Source: Hydrogenophaga pseudoflava
Lineage (GTDB): Bacteria > Pseudomonadota > Gammaproteobacteria > Burkholderiales > Burkholderiaceae_C
Reading direction: 5' to 3'
DNA: 64,000 bases
Assembly: GCF_031020795.1 (NCBI RefSeq)
Contig: NZ_JAVHJP010000001.1
Location: 904,751-968,750 of the forward strand
The notes under the pieces were generated by a model that had not been told where the DNA came from, did not search any database, and was given only the letters and a program-made list of their open reading frames with translations. Numbering within the stretch: the first letter of the stretch is position 1; each line of letters starts with the position of its first letter. The position numbers were made by a program, and so were the translations under genes. Positions 1-9,653 of this stretch are shown here, one piece after another.

Positions 1-1
1 G

Positions 2-163
2 CTGCGCCACAAGTCTCGCAACCTGCAGCTGGCGCCCGACGAGCGCAGGGAAAAGGCCCGGATCATGCAGCGCATCCTGCGCGCCGACGCCGAGATCCGC
101 TGCCTGGCCGAACCCTGGCTCGGAGACCTCGAACAGCTCATGGACGCAAAACAAGTCCATTGA
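2..163 (+). CDS. fliT: Flagellar export chaperone FliT, C-terminal fragment
   Basis: Only the last 53 codons lie in the window; the gene begins upstream. The frame reads into TGA at 161-163. The visible part is helical and charged, with a run like ARIMQRILRADAEIRCLAEPWL, which resembles FliT C-termini in Burkholderiales. FliT is the cytoplasmic chaperone of the filament cap protein FliD and in enterics also restrains FlhDC. Position just before the fliE/fliF block supports the call. Naming rests on a short fragment, so another small flagellar chaperone cannot be excluded. Confidence 0.6.
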   Translation: MRHKSRNLQLAPDERREKARIMQRILRADAEIRCLAEPWLGDLEQLMDAKQVH

Positions 164-191
164 TCAACGAAGGGAAGTTCGTCGAGGATGC

Positions 192-260
192 TGCGGAACC
201 GGCTTCGCCGGGCCGCTCGCATCGCCCCCTGGGGGGTGACGCCGCAGGCGGCGCGGGGGG
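192..260. repeat. Dispersed palindromic intergenic repeat, copy 1
   Basis: GC-rich stretch between fliT and the stop codon of fliE. It contains a small hairpin (CCGGCTTCGCCGG near 199-211) and C/G runs. Positions 193-217 are the exact reverse complement of 18140-18164 in the second copy, a 25-base identity, and the flanking C-run/G-run architecture is shared. It ends directly at the fliE stop. The layout is that of a REP-like element common in Comamonadaceae genomes (family assignment is from memory). Confidence 0.7.
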
Positions 261-587
261 TCAAACGCTCATATTCATGATGTCTGTATAGGCTTGCACC
301 ATGCGATTTCTGACATGCATGGTGGCCTGAAAGCCGATCTGGGCCTTCTGCATCGCGAGCATGGTCTCTTCCAGGCTCACGTTGGGGTTGCCCTTCTGCA
401 CTTCGTTCTGCAGCTGGGTGGCCTCGTTCTGCGCCTTGCTCACCGACTGCAGGGCGGTCTTGAAGTTGTCGGCGAAGCCGCTGCCGACGCCGCCCACGCC
501 ACCGGCCGAAGCGCCGCCGCGCGCAGCCGCAGGGCGGCCGATGCCGGTGACGGCCTGGCTGTTCAGGGCATTGATTCGCAGGTCCAT
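261..587 (-). CDS. fliE: Flagellar hook-basal body protein FliE
   Basis: 108 codons, the usual FliE size. FliE joins the MS-ring to the proximal rod and is the first axial protein exported. The conserved C-terminal half is visible: VSLEETMLAMQKAQIGFQA, then a short helix ending in YTDIMNMSV. The N-terminal third is Gly/Ala-rich, as in orthologues. It is divergent from fliF with 184 bases between the starts, the same arrangement as in enterics, so the two share a control region. I could not find a convincing promoter there. Confidence 0.95.
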   Translation of the reverse strand: MDLRINALNSQAVTGIGRPAAARGGASAGGVGGVGSGFADNFKTALQSVSKAQNEATQLQNEVQKGNPNVSLEETMLAMQKAQIGFQATMHVRNRMVQAYTDIMNMSV

Positions 588-771
588 GGCGGTGTCCTTT
601 CACTCTGACGGGTGCAGGACTGGATGCTAGTGATCGGCCCCCTTCCGCGCGCCGGGAATAGGGGGTCAAAGGCGGCCTTTTTCATGGCTATGCCGGGGTG
701 ATCGGAACCGGATACTCGGTCGCAACAGGGGAGATTCCCCCACTTGCCGACCCACTTCGAAGCCCCCCGCC

Positions 772-2442
772 ATGAGCACTGCCGTCGCCGAAATGGACCT
801 TCCGCCCGAGAACCGCAACGCCCTGAGCGCCGGTCTCTCACGCCTGGACCGGGCGCAGAAGATCAAGATGGGCCTGGGCGCCTTCGGCCTGCTGGCGATC
901 GCCATCGCGCTGTTCTTCATGGGCCGCCAGCCCGACTGGAAGGTGCTCTACAACAACCTGGGCGACAAGGACGGCGGCGCCATCATTGCGCAGCTGACCA
1001 CGATGAACGTGCCCTACAAGTACACCGAGGGTGGCGGCGCCATCATGGTGCCGGCCGACAAGGTGCACGACACCCGCCTGCGCCTGGCCTCGCAGGGTCT
1101 GCCCAAGGGCTCGGTCAGCGGCTTCGAGCTGATGGAGGCCAACCGTTTCGGCATGACGCAGTTCCAGGAACGCCTGACCTTCCAGCGCGGCCTGGAGGGC
1201 GAGCTGACCCGTTCGATCCAGTCGCTGTCCTCGGTGCAGGCCGCGCGCGTGCACCTGGCCCTGCCCAACCAGAACGGGTTCTTCCGGGAGCAGCAGAAGC
1301 CCAGCGCCTCGGTGCTGCTGACCCTGCACCCCGGCCGCACTCTGGACAAGGCCCAGATCGCCGGCATCGTGCACCTGGTGGCCTCCAGCGTGCCCGAGAT
1401 GAACCCCAAGGCGGTCAGCATCGTGGACGACGCCGGCACCCTGCTCTCGGCGGCCCCCGACGGCATGGCGCAGGGCGCCGACACCCAGAAACTGCAGTAC
1501 ACCCAGCAGATCGAACAGCTCTACACCCGCCGCATCCTGGACATGATCGAGCCCCTGGTGGGCGTGGGCAACGTCAAGGCGCAGGTCAGTGCCGACGTCG
1601 ATTTCTCGCTGGCCGAGTCCACGTCCGAGCAGCACCGGCCCAACCAGGGCAGTGAGCCCGGCGCGGTGCGCAGCCAGCAGATCGTCGAGGACGGCACACC
1701 CGCCCAGGCGCAGCCCGCGGGCGTGCCCGGCGCCACCACCAACCAGCCACCGGCCACCGGCACCGCCCCCATCAACGGCGCCGCCGCCCCGCTGGGCGTG
1801 GCCAGCAACGCCGACAAGGCCGGTACGCAGCGCCGCGAGTCGGTCATCAACTACGAGATCGACAAGACCGTGCGCACCGTGCGCGAGGCCAGCGGCACCG
1901 TGCGCCGCCTGACCGCCGCCGTGGTGGTGAACCACCGCAGCGTCGCCGACAAGACGGGCAAGGTCGTCACCACCGCCATCCCGCCCGAGCAGCTGGAGCA
2001 GATGACCGCCCTGGTGCGCGAGACCATCGGCTTCAAGCAGGAACGGGGCGACTCGGTCAACGTGGTCAACGCCGTGTTCAGCATTCCCAAGCCGGCCGAG
2101 GAAGTGCCGGTGGCCTGGTGGAAGCAGCCCGAGAACATGGAACTGGCCCGCAGCCTGGCCTGGCCGGTGGGCGCCCTGGGCGTGGCCCTGCTGATCCTCA
2201 TGGGCATGGTGCGCCCGGGCATGAAGATGATGCGCCAGCCCGTGGTCACCAAGACCGAGGACAAGACCAAGACCAACGCACCGCAGCTGGACGCCGTGCT
2301 CGACGAAACACCCGAGCGCCCGGGCCTGCCGATGCCCGAGGAAAACCGCCGCCTGGTCGACGCGAAGCGGCTGGCGCTGGAAAACCCGATGGCCGTGGCG
2401 AACATCGTCAAGAGCTGGGTCAACGGCGAAGCGCCCGCGTAA
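772..2442 (+). CDS. fliF: Flagellar MS-ring protein FliF
   Basis: 556 aa, normal for FliF. It forms the inner-membrane MS-ring that carries the C-ring and houses the export gate. A first membrane helix lies at about residues 33-51, followed by the ring-building domains (RFGMTQFQERLTFQRGLEGE near 125), a Pro/Ala-rich low-complexity linker at about 305-345, and a second membrane helix at about 459-478. The C-terminal FliG-binding tail (ENPMAVANIVKSWV) is intact. It is first in the fliFGHIJK run, with fliG 21 bases downstream. Confidence 0.97.
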   Translation: MSTAVAEMDLPPENRNALSAGLSRLDRAQKIKMGLGAFGLLAIAIALFFMGRQPDWKVLYNNLGDKDGGAIIAQLTTMNVPYKYTEGGGAIMVPADKVHDTRLRLASQGLPKGSVSGFELMEANRFGMTQFQERLTFQRGLEGELTRSIQSLSSVQAARVHLALPNQNGFFREQQKPSASVLLTLHPGRTLDKAQIAGIVHLVASSVPEMNPKAVSIVDDAGTLLSAAPDGMAQGADTQKLQYTQQIEQLYTRRILDMIEPLVGVGNVKAQVSADVDFSLAESTSEQHRPNQGSEPGAVRSQQIVEDGTPAQAQPAGVPGATTNQPPATGTAPINGAAAPLGVASNADKAGTQRRESVINYEIDKTVRTVREASGTVRRLTAAVVVNHRSVADKTGKVVTTAIPPEQLEQMTALVRETIGFKQERGDSVNVVNAVFSIPKPAEEVPVAWWKQPENMELARSLAWPVGALGVALLILMGMVRPGMKMMRQPVVTKTEDKTKTNAPQLDAVLDETPERPGLPMPEENRRLVDAKRLALENPMAVANIVKSWVNGEAPA

Positions 2443-2463
2443 GCACGCCAAGGAAACACGATC

Positions 2464-3459
2464 ATGGAAGACCAGGGAATCCAGGACGCCGCGATCTTCC
2501 TCATGACACTGGGTGAGGAAGAGGCGGCCGAGGTGTTCAAGCACCTCAGCCCCAAGGAAGTGCAGAAGCTGGGTGAGGCCATTGCCAAGACGCGGGCCGT
2601 GTCGCATGAGCGGGTCGACCAGGTGATGCAGAAGTTCACCGCCGTGGCTTCCTCGCAGAGCCTGCTGGTGTCCGACACCGACAACTACGTGCGATCGGTG
2701 CTGCGGCGCGCCCTCGGCGACGACAAGGCCGCGCTGCTGATCGACCGCATCCTGCAGGGCGGCGACGTCTCGGGCATCGAAAGCCTGAAGTGGATGGACC
2801 CGCTGTCCATCGCCGAACTGCTGCGCAACGAGCACCCGCAGATCGTCGCGGCCATCCTGGTGCACCTCGAATCGGACCAGACCGCCGACGTGCTGAAGAA
2901 CTTCGCCGAGCGCACCCGCAACGAGGTGATGCTGCGCATCGCCACGCTCGAAGGCATTCAGCCGACCGCGCTCAAGGACCTCAACGAGGTGCTCTACAAG
3001 GTGCTGGCCGGCGGCGACAAGATCCGCAAGACCTCGATGGGCGGCGTCAAGACGGCGGCCGAGATCATCAACATGATGGGCAACCAGATCGAGACCTCGG
3101 TCATCGAATCCATCCGCAACTTCGATGCCGATCTGGCGCAGAAGATCATGGACAAGATGTTCACCTTCGAGGACCTGATCAAGCTCGACGGCAAGTCCAT
3201 CCAGCTGGTGCTCAAGGAAGTGGCGTCGGAATCGCTGGTGATCGCGCTCAAGGGCGCGTCCTCGGAACTGCGCGAACTGGTCTTCGCCAACATGTCCTCG
3301 CGCGCCGCCGAAGGCCTGCGCGACGACCTGGAATCGCGCGGCCCGGTGCGGCTGTCCGAGGTGGAGACCCAGCAGAAGGACATTCTCAAGATCGTGCGCC
3401 GCCTGTCGGAGGAGGGCCAGATCGTGATCGGCGGAGGCGACGATGAAGGCTTCGTCTAA
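2464..3459 (+). CDS. fliG: Flagellar motor switch protein FliG
   Basis: 331 aa, full length. FliG is the C-ring component that binds FliF, transmits torque from the stator and takes part in switching. The middle-domain EHPQ motif is at about residues 123-126 (LLRNEHPQIVAAIL). The C-terminal torque helix region with alternating charges is present, including FTFEDLIKLD. The 3' end overlaps fliH by 17 bases, which suggests translational coupling. Confidence 0.97.
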   Translation: MEDQGIQDAAIFLMTLGEEEAAEVFKHLSPKEVQKLGEAIAKTRAVSHERVDQVMQKFTAVASSQSLLVSDTDNYVRSVLRRALGDDKAALLIDRILQGGDVSGIESLKWMDPLSIAELLRNEHPQIVAAILVHLESDQTADVLKNFAERTRNEVMLRIATLEGIQPTALKDLNEVLYKVLAGGDKIRKTSMGGVKTAAEIINMMGNQIETSVIESIRNFDADLAQKIMDKMFTFEDLIKLDGKSIQLVLKEVASESLVIALKGASSELRELVFANMSSRAAEGLRDDLESRGPVRLSEVETQQKDILKIVRRLSEEGQIVIGGGDDEGFV

Positions 3460-4153
3460 GCCCAGCACGCACACCCGCTTCATCCCGCGCGAGGAAATCG
3501 ACGGCGTGTCGGCCTGGCACTTCTCGTCGATCGACGGCAGCGACGCGCTCCAGGTCGCCGCGGCGGTGGAGGCCGAACCCGAGCCGGACAAGGCGCTGGA
3601 GGAAGCGCTGCACGAAGCGCGCCAGCAGGCCTACGCCGACGGCTTCGCCCACGGCCACGACGCCGGCAGCAAGGAGGTGCGTGACGCGCTTGAGGCGGCC
3701 ATGCGCCGCTCCATCGAGGAAACCGGTGTGCGCATGGGCCAGCTGCTGCACGGCATGGCCGAGCAGCTGATCGCCGCCGAGCAGAAGATCGGCCGCCAGA
3801 TCCTGGACCTGGCCTGCGACATTGCGCGCCAGGTGGTGCGCCAGGAGCTGCAGAGCAACACCGGCCAGCTGCGCGCCGTGATCGGCGAGGCGCTGGAACA
3901 GATCGTCGAGGACGGTCTGCCCGCCACCGTGCGCATGCACCCGGACGACCTCGCGCTGATGCGCGGCGCGCTGATGGAGACCCTGGGCGAAAACGCCCCC
4001 GACTTCGTGGCCGATGTCACCATCACCCCGGGCGGCTGCCTGCTGCAGACCCCGGGCGCCACGGTGGACGCCACCATCGAGAAGCGCTGGACCCGCGCCC
4101 TGGGCAACCTGGGCATGGACGAACCCTGGAACCCGGAGGCGGGCGATGTCTGA
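3443..4153 (+). CDS. fliH: Flagellar assembly protein FliH
   Basis: 236 aa. FliH dimers hold the export ATPase FliI inactive and tether it to the C-ring. The N-terminal third is acidic and variable; residues from about 50 form a long Ala/Glu/Gln-rich helix ([23 protein letters not shown]), and the C-terminal part matches the FliH/type III HrpE stator fold. The start lies inside the end of fliG and the stop overlaps the fliI start by 8 bases, so fliG-fliH-fliI look like a coupled string. Confidence 0.9.
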   Translation: MKASSKPSTHTRFIPREEIDGVSAWHFSSIDGSDALQVAAAVEAEPEPDKALEEALHEARQQAYADGFAHGHDAGSKEVRDALEAAMRRSIEETGVRMGQLLHGMAEQLIAAEQKIGRQILDLACDIARQVVRQELQSNTGQLRAVIGEALEQIVEDGLPATVRMHPDDLALMRGALMETLGENAPDFVADVTITPGGCLLQTPGATVDATIEKRWTRALGNLGMDEPWNPEAGDV

Positions 4154-5618
4154 ACCCGACGGCCGCTGGGCCCAGTACATGGACGACCTGCGCACCGGCG
4201 CCAACGTGCACACGCCGCTGGAGGTGCGCGGCACGCTGACGCGCCTGGCCGGCCTGGTGCTCGAGGCCGTGGGCCTGCGCGTGCCGGTCGGCTCGCAGTG
4301 CCTGATCGCCAACGGCAAGCGCGAACCCGTGCTGGCCGAGGTGGTGGGCTTTGCCAACAACCGCGCCTTCCTGATGCCCGCGGGCGACACCCGCGGCCTG
4401 GCCAGCGGTGCCAGCGTGACCCCGCTGGCGCCCTACCGCCCGGTGCCGCGCATGGGCCAGGTCAACAAGCCGCCTTCGGCCGGCGACCGCGGGCTGCTGC
4501 GCCTGCCGCTGGGCCGCGGCCTGCTGGGCCGGGTGGTGGACTCGCACGGCCACCCCATGGACCACATGGGGCCGATCACCGAGGTCGACATCGAGCCCAT
4601 GAACCAGGCGCCGCTGAACGCGATGGACCGCGACCCGGTGCGCGAGCCGCTGGACACCGGCGTGCGCGCCATCAACGCCCTGCTCACCGTCGGCCGCGGC
4701 CAGCGCCTGGGCCTGTTCGCCGGCTCCGGCGTCGGCAAGTCGGTGCTGCTGGGCATGATGGCCCGCTACACCAAGGCCGACGTGATCGTGGTCGGCCTGA
4801 TCGGCGAGCGCGGCCGCGAAGTGAAGGAATTCATCGAGGACATCCTGGGCGAAGACGGACGCAAGCGTTCGGTCGTGGTGGCCGCGCCGGCCGACGCGCC
4901 GCCGCTGGTGCGCATGCAGGGCGCGGCCTACGCCACCGCCATTGCCGAGCGCTTCCGCGACGACGGTCTGCACGTGCTGCTGCTGATGGACTCGCTCACC
5001 CGCTACGCCATGGCGCAGCGCGAGATCGCGCTGGCCATCGGCGAACCGCCGGCCACCAAGGGCTACCCGCCGTCCTGCTTCGCCAAGCTGCCCCAGCTGG
5101 TGGAGCGCAGCGGCAACGGGCTCAACGGCCGCGGCTCCATCACCGCCTTCTACACCGTGCTCTCGGAGGGCGACGACCAGCAGGACCCGATCGCCGACGC
5201 GGCGCGCGCCATCCTGGACGGGCACATCGTGCTCTCGCGCGCGCTGGCCGAGTCGGGCCACTACCCCGCCATCGACGTCGAGGCCTCGGCCTCGCGCGTG
5301 ATGCACAACGTGGCCAGCCCGCAGCACCTGGAGCTGGCGCGCAAGTTCCGCAACTACTACTCGCGCTACATGAAGAGTCGCGACCTGATCCAGCTGGGCG
5401 CCTATGCGGCCGGCAGCGACCCCGAGACCGACCGCGCCATCGTGCTCTACCCCGGCCTGCAGCGCTTCCTGATGCAGGACATGCGCGAGGCCGCGACCAT
5501 GGAGCACAGCCTCCAGCAGTTGGCCGTGGCGCTGCAGGAAGACCAGCCTGCACGCAACGGCCGGGGCACGCCGCGCGGCCACGCGAACCACAACCTGTAT
5601 GAAGGAACCCACGCATGA
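4146..5618 (+). CDS. fliI: Flagellum-specific ATPase FliI
   Basis: 490 aa from the ATG overlapping the end of fliH. An upstream in-frame extension to 4014 exists but is entirely inside fliH, so I rejected it. FliI is the F1-beta-like hexameric ATPase that readies export substrates. Walker A GSGVGKS falls near residues 193-199; [17 protein letters not shown] is the Walker B region; the ATPase signature [18 protein letters not shown] is present. It acts at the cytoplasmic face of the export gate with FliH and FliJ. Confidence 0.96.
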   Translation: MSEPDGRWAQYMDDLRTGANVHTPLEVRGTLTRLAGLVLEAVGLRVPVGSQCLIANGKREPVLAEVVGFANNRAFLMPAGDTRGLASGASVTPLAPYRPVPRMGQVNKPPSAGDRGLLRLPLGRGLLGRVVDSHGHPMDHMGPITEVDIEPMNQAPLNAMDRDPVREPLDTGVRAINALLTVGRGQRLGLFAGSGVGKSVLLGMMARYTKADVIVVGLIGERGREVKEFIEDILGEDGRKRSVVVAAPADAPPLVRMQGAAYATAIAERFRDDGLHVLLLMDSLTRYAMAQREIALAIGEPPATKGYPPSCFAKLPQLVERSGNGLNGRGSITAFYTVLSEGDDQQDPIADAARAILDGHIVLSRALAESGHYPAIDVEASASRVMHNVASPQHLELARKFRNYYSRYMKSRDLIQLGAYAAGSDPETDRAIVLYPGLQRFLMQDMREAATMEHSLQQLAVALQEDQPARNGRGTPRGHANHNLYEGTHA

Positions 5619-6085
5619 GCAACCTGCAGACCCTGCACAAGGTGGTGGACCTGGCCACCCGGCGCCGCGACGACGCGCTCACCGCGCTCGGTCAGGCCCA
5701 GCGTGAACTGCAGGCGGCGCAGGCCCAGATGAACCAGCTGCGCAACTACGCCGACGAGGCGCTGCAGCGCTGGGCACAGCGCAGCACCACCGGCGGCGTG
5801 GACGCCAACCTGCTGCACCACCACCGCCAGTTCATGGAAAAGATCACCCACGCCATCGAGTTCCAGCAGGCGGTGCAGCGCAGCCGGGAAGAGGTGGTCG
5901 AGCGCGCCCAGGCCCAGGTCTACGCCGCCGAGCGCGACGTCGCCGGCCTGCGCAAATACGCCGAGCGCAAGCAGCAGGCCATCGAGCACCGCGCCATGCG
6001 CCAGGAACAGAAAGCCACCGACGAGATGGCCCTGACCATCCACCTGCGCCAGAGCCTCGCGGCCGCCCACGGAGCCCGTTCATGA
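5615..6085 (+). CDS. fliJ: Flagellar export protein FliJ
   Basis: 156 aa, Arg/Gln/Glu-rich and predicted almost wholly coiled coil, as FliJ is. FliJ sits in the FliI hexamer like the gamma subunit of F1 and couples ATPase to the FlhA gate. The start overlaps the fliI stop by 4 bases (ATGA) and its stop overlaps the fliK start in the same way. FliJ sequences are poorly conserved, so the call leans on position and composition. Confidence 0.88.
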   Translation: MSNLQTLHKVVDLATRRRDDALTALGQAQRELQAAQAQMNQLRNYADEALQRWAQRSTTGGVDANLLHHHRQFMEKITHAIEFQQAVQRSREEVVERAQAQVYAAERDVAGLRKYAERKQQAIEHRAMRQEQKATDEMALTIHLRQSLAAAHGARS

Positions 6086-7452
6086 GCAGCAGCCCCGCCC
6101 CCACCTCTTCGCACACCGCATCCAGCGGGTCGACCCAGGCGGCGCAGGCCACGGGCCGCAGCGGTGCCCAGGGCGCCCGCAAGCCCGGCGGCCCGGAGAG
6201 CGCCGCCGACCAGTTCGCCCAACTGCTGTCGCTGCTGAGCGCCAGCAGCGACCCGCTGCCCCAGACCGACGGTTTGCCGGCCGATCTGCTGCAGGACACC
6301 CCTGCCGAGACACCGACCGCCGATTCCGGCGAGGCCCAGCTGGAGGCCATGATGGCCTGGGCGGCCCTGCCCACCTCGGGCGCGCCGGCGACCGGCCTCC
6401 CCGCCGCCGCGGCCGGCGGCGCCGACCCGGCCAGCCGCGGTCTGCCGGGCGCCACCACGGACACCGGTTCGGCCCCGGCGGCAGCCACCGGCGAGGCGCC
6501 GGCCGACAGCCTGCAGGGCCTGCAGGTGCTGGACCAGCCCGAGGCGCTGGACGAACAGACCCTGGCCCAGCTCCAGGCCGGTACCGCCGCCGAGCCATCC
6601 AGCACCAACACCGGCACACCGGCCGCGGTCAACGGCGCCCCGGCCGCCCCGGCCCGACCGGCCGCCTGGCGCAGCACCACCCAGATGGCGGGCACCAGCG
6701 CGCTCCAGCAGTGGCACCACACACAGGCCCAGGCGCAGTCGACCCCCGGCGCCGAACGCTCCGCGGTGCGCATCGACGCCGGACCGGCCCTGTCCCTGCG
6801 CAGCACGATCGCGCTCGATCAGCGCTTCGCGCAGGCCAGCAGCGACGAGGCCTCCCTCGACACGCCGCTGGCGGCGGCCCCGCTGCAGGGCGCGCTGCCC
6901 TCGGCCCTGGGCGCGGACCAGCCCGGCCACGCCGGCACCGGCGGCGACGCCGGTGCGGAGGGCGGCGACGCCTCCGACACCCGCGACGGTCTGCGCAGCG
7001 AGGGCCGGGACGAGACCTACGAGGACGCACTGGCCGAGGCCGACGCCCAGGCCGAAGAACGGCTCGACAGTTTCGCTTCGCCGCACCTGCGCCAGGCCAG
7101 CCTGCGCATCGGCGAAGACAGCGACAACGCCATCGACGTGCGCCTCTCGCTCACCGGCCAGGAACTGGACCTGAGCTTCCGCACCGACAGCGCCGAGGCC
7201 CGCGCCGAGCTGCGCCAGGGCGCCGAGGGCGCGCTGGCCGACCTGCTGCAGCGCGGCGGCATCCAGCTGGGCGACGTGAGCGTGAGCGACCAGCGCGGCC
7301 AGCAGGGACAGCAAGGCCCGGCGACGCCGCCCGCCCGCCCGGGCATGCCTTCGGGCCGTGCCGAGGCTGCGGCGGCACCGGCCGGCAGCGCCATGCCCGC
7401 CCCGCCACGGCCGCGCAGCGACGGCAGCCGCCCGCTGGACCTGTTCGTCTGA
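6082..7452 (+). CDS. fliK: Flagellar hook-length control protein FliK
   Basis: 456 aa. The first 330 or so residues are Ala/Pro/Gly/Thr-rich and disordered, as expected for the molecular ruler. The conserved C-terminal core begins near residue 333 (LRIGEDSDNAIDVRLSLTG) and continues through an amphipathic segment ending in GDVSVSDQRGQQG. FliK is exported during hook growth and switches the FlhB gate from rod/hook to filament substrates. It is last in the fliF operon; 158 bases follow before fliL. Confidence 0.88.
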   Translation: MSSSPAPTSSHTASSGSTQAAQATGRSGAQGARKPGGPESAADQFAQLLSLLSASSDPLPQTDGLPADLLQDTPAETPTADSGEAQLEAMMAWAALPTSGAPATGLPAAAAGGADPASRGLPGATTDTGSAPAAATGEAPADSLQGLQVLDQPEALDEQTLAQLQAGTAAEPSSTNTGTPAAVNGAPAAPARPAAWRSTTQMAGTSALQQWHHTQAQAQSTPGAERSAVRIDAGPALSLRSTIALDQRFAQASSDEASLDTPLAAAPLQGALPSALGADQPGHAGTGGDAGAEGGDASDTRDGLRSEGRDETYEDALAEADAQAEERLDSFASPHLRQASLRIGEDSDNAIDVRLSLTGQELDLSFRTDSAEARAELRQGAEGALADLLQRGGIQLGDVSVSDQRGQQGQQGPATPPARPGMPSGRAEAAAAPAGSAMPAPPRPRSDGSRPLDLFV

Positions 7453-7482
7453 GATCGCCAAACCGGCCGCGCGGAGCCGGCG

Positions 7483-7507
7483 AATAGCGGGGTTTTCAGG
7501 CGCTATT
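7483..7507. promoter_or_regulatory. Candidate FlhDC operator upstream of fliL
   Basis: Inverted heptamers AATAGCG (7483-7489) and CGCTATT (7501-7507) are separated by 11 bases. This is the core arrangement of FlhD4C2 boxes in enterics (AATAGCG, 10-12 bases, CGCTATT). The outward flanks are also alike (GCCGGCG and CAGGGCT). It lies 104 bases before the fliL ATG, where a class II promoter for fliLMNOPQR would be expected. No confident -10 was picked. Confidence 0.6.
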
Positions 7508-7610
7508 CAGGGCTACGCCCGGGGGGGGTGGCTCCAATAATTCCTCCACAGCCCGCCAGTCTTGTCGGCGGGCACCGCCCCCCCGCGGGGCGCCCTTCCG
7601 GAGGATGTCC

Positions 7611-8204
7611 ATGTCTGCTGCTGCTGCCCCCGCCAATGGCGATGCCCCAGCCAAACCCAAGAGCAAGAAACTGCTGTTCATCATCATCGGTGTGGTGGTG
7701 CTGGCGCTGGTCGGCGCGGGCGCTGCATTCTTCCTGCTGAAGAAGTCGCACAGCGAAGACGAGGAGGACGGCACCGAGGTCTCGGCCCAGGAAGAGGAAC
7801 ACGGCACGCCCCTGCGCGACCCCAAGACCCCGCCGACCTTCCTGCCGCTGGACAGCATGGTGGTCAACCTGGCCGATCCGGGCGGCAACCGCTTCGCCCA
7901 GCTGGGCATCACGCTGCAGCTGGCCGACGCCAAGACCGGCGAGGACATGAAGACCTACATGCCCAGCATCCGCAACGGGATCCTGATCCTGGTCTCGCAG
8001 CGCACCGCCGAACAGATGCTGCGCGCCGACGGCAAGGAAGCCCTGACGCAGGACATCATGGCCGAGATCTCCAACGTCATGGGCTACGACTACGAGCACC
8101 CGGACGCCGCACCCGAGCCCGCGCCCAAGGGCAAGAAGAAAAAGAAAAAGGCCGCTCCGAACCCCATCGAGGGCGTGCTCTTCTCCAGCTTCATCGTGCA
8201 GTGA
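7611..8204 (+). CDS. fliL: Flagellar basal body-associated protein FliL
   Basis: 197 aa from the second of two close ATGs. GGAGG at 7600-7604 is 6 bases from ATG 7611 but touches the ATG at 7605. FliL is a single-pass inner-membrane protein that supports the stators under load. A short Lys-rich cytoplasmic start precedes a membrane helix at about residues 20-41. An acidic linker follows, then the stomatin-like periplasmic domain. The run KKKKKK before the last 18 residues is a lineage-specific insert; the end FSSFIVQ is typical. Confidence 0.92.
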   Translation: MSAAAAPANGDAPAKPKSKKLLFIIIGVVVLALVGAGAAFFLLKKSHSEDEEDGTEVSAQEEEHGTPLRDPKTPPTFLPLDSMVVNLADPGGNRFAQLGITLQLADAKTGEDMKTYMPSIRNGILILVSQRTAEQMLRADGKEALTQDIMAEISNVMGYDYEHPDAAPEPAPKGKKKKKKAAPNPIEGVLFSSFIVQ

Positions 8205-8222
8205 CCCAAGGGAGCTCACGCC

Positions 8223-9227
8223 ATGGCCGATTCGTTTCTGTCCCAGGAAGAAGTCGATGCCCTTCTGGAAGGGGTCACCGGCGAGAGCCAGAAGCTTGAG
8301 AAGGACGACACGCCCTCCGACGGCGTCCGCGTCTACAACCTCTCCAGCCAGGAGCGCATCGTCCGGGGGCGCATGCCGACGATGGAGATCGTCAACGAGC
8401 GCTTCTCCCGAAACCTGCGCCTGGGGCTGTTCAACTTCATCCGCCGCAGCCCGGAAATCTCGGTCGGCGGCGTGCAGGTGCAGAAGTACAGCGCCTTCCT
8501 GCGCGAACTGGCCGTGCCCACCAATTTCAACATCATGGCCGTGCGTCCGCTGCGCGGCAATGGCCTGGTGGTGTGCGAGCCCAACCTGCTGTTCGGCGTG
8601 ATCGACAGCCTCTACGGCGGCAACGGCAAGTTCCACACCCGCATCGAGGGGCGCGACTTCTCGCCCACCGAGCAGCGCGTGATCGACCGCCTGGTGGAAG
8701 TGGTGGCCGAGGAATACAAGAAGGCCTGGCGCGGCGTGTACCCGATCGAGCTGGCCTACCAGCGCTCGGAGATGCAACCCCAGTTCGCCACCATCGCCAC
8801 CCCCAGCGAGATCGTGGTCTCCACCAGCTTCACGCTGGAGATCGGCGACATCACCGGTTCGCTGCACATCTGCATTCCCTACGCCACGCTGGAGCCGATC
8901 CGCGACGTGCTGTATTCGAGCGTGCAGGGCGATGCCATCGAGGTCGACCGCCGCTGGGTCAAGCTGCTGGGCCAGGAGATCCAGGCAGCCGAGGTCACCA
9001 TGGTGGCCGAACTGGCCCAGACCGACGCCACCGTCGAGCAACTGCTGGCGATGCAGGTCGGCGACTTCATCGAACTGGACCGCAACCCCGCCATCAAGGC
9101 CCACGTCGACGGTGTGCCGCTGTTCGAGTGCCAGTACGGCACACACAAAGGCAAGTACGCGCTGCGCATCGACCGCAAGCTCAGCAGCTCCGACAAGACC
9201 TGGCAAGGAGATCCCTATGTCAACTGA
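8223..9227 (+). CDS. fliM: Flagellar motor switch protein FliM
   Basis: 334 aa. FliM forms the C-ring wall between FliG and FliN and receives CheY-P. The N-terminal CheY-binding peptide LSQEEVDALLEG is at residues 6-17. The central CheC-like domain contains VRPLRGNGLVV and the C-terminal SpoA domain is FliN-like. A Shine-Dalgarno GGGAGC lies just ahead. The last 11 bases overlap fliN. Confidence 0.97.
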   Translation: MADSFLSQEEVDALLEGVTGESQKLEKDDTPSDGVRVYNLSSQERIVRGRMPTMEIVNERFSRNLRLGLFNFIRRSPEISVGGVQVQKYSAFLRELAVPTNFNIMAVRPLRGNGLVVCEPNLLFGVIDSLYGGNGKFHTRIEGRDFSPTEQRVIDRLVEVVAEEYKKAWRGVYPIELAYQRSEMQPQFATIATPSEIVVSTSFTLEIGDITGSLHICIPYATLEPIRDVLYSSVQGDAIEVDRRWVKLLGQEIQAAEVTMVAELAQTDATVEQLLAMQVGDFIELDRNPAIKAHVDGVPLFECQYGTHKGKYALRIDRKLSSSDKTWQGDPYVN

Positions 9228-9645
9228 GACCCCCGACACCATGAACGATTCCGTTGCCGACGACTGGGCCCAGGCCCTCGAAGAACAGGCCGTCGCCAGC
9301 GCCGGCCACAGCGCCCCCGACAGCGCCCCGGCGTTCGACGACCACCGCACCGCGCCCGCCACCAACAGCGGCAACGTGATGCAGGACATCCAGATGGTGC
9401 TGGACATTCCGGTGCAGCTGACGGTGGAACTCGGCCGGGTGAAGGTGCCGATCAAATACATCCTGCAGCTGGCACAGGGCTCCATCGTCGAACTCGATGC
9501 GCTGGCCGGCGAACCCATGGACGTGCTGGTCAACGGCTACCTCATCGCCCAGGGCGAGGTGGTGGTGGTGAACGACAAGTTCGGCATCCGCCTGACCGAC
9601 ATCGTCACGCCGTCCGAGCGCATGCGCCGTCTCTCCAAGGGTTGA
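9217..9645 (+). CDS. fliN: Flagellar motor switch protein FliN
   Basis: 142 aa from the ATG that overlaps the end of fliM; the longer frame upstream is a shadow of fliM. FliN forms the lower C-ring and docks FliH. The first 50 residues are acidic and poorly conserved; the SpoA domain begins near IQMVLDIPVQLTVELG and ends in KFGIRLTDIVTPSERM. GGAG lies 5 bases ahead of the ATG. Confidence 0.96.
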   Translation: MSTETPDTMNDSVADDWAQALEEQAVASAGHSAPDSAPAFDDHRTAPATNSGNVMQDIQMVLDIPVQLTVELGRVKVPIKYILQLAQGSIVELDALAGEPMDVLVNGYLIAQGEVVVVNDKFGIRLTDIVTPSERMRRLSKG

Positions 9646-9653
9646 AGGCCGCC

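Noticed and set aside
657..691. FlhDC-like half sites between fliE and fliF
   Set aside because: AATAGGG and GGCTAT are 22 bases apart and imperfect; they do not meet the 10-12 base spacing seen before fliL.
4014..4145. Longer start for fliI
   Set aside because: The extension lies wholly inside fliH in another frame and has no FliI-like sequence; ATG 4146 fits the overlap pattern of the operon.
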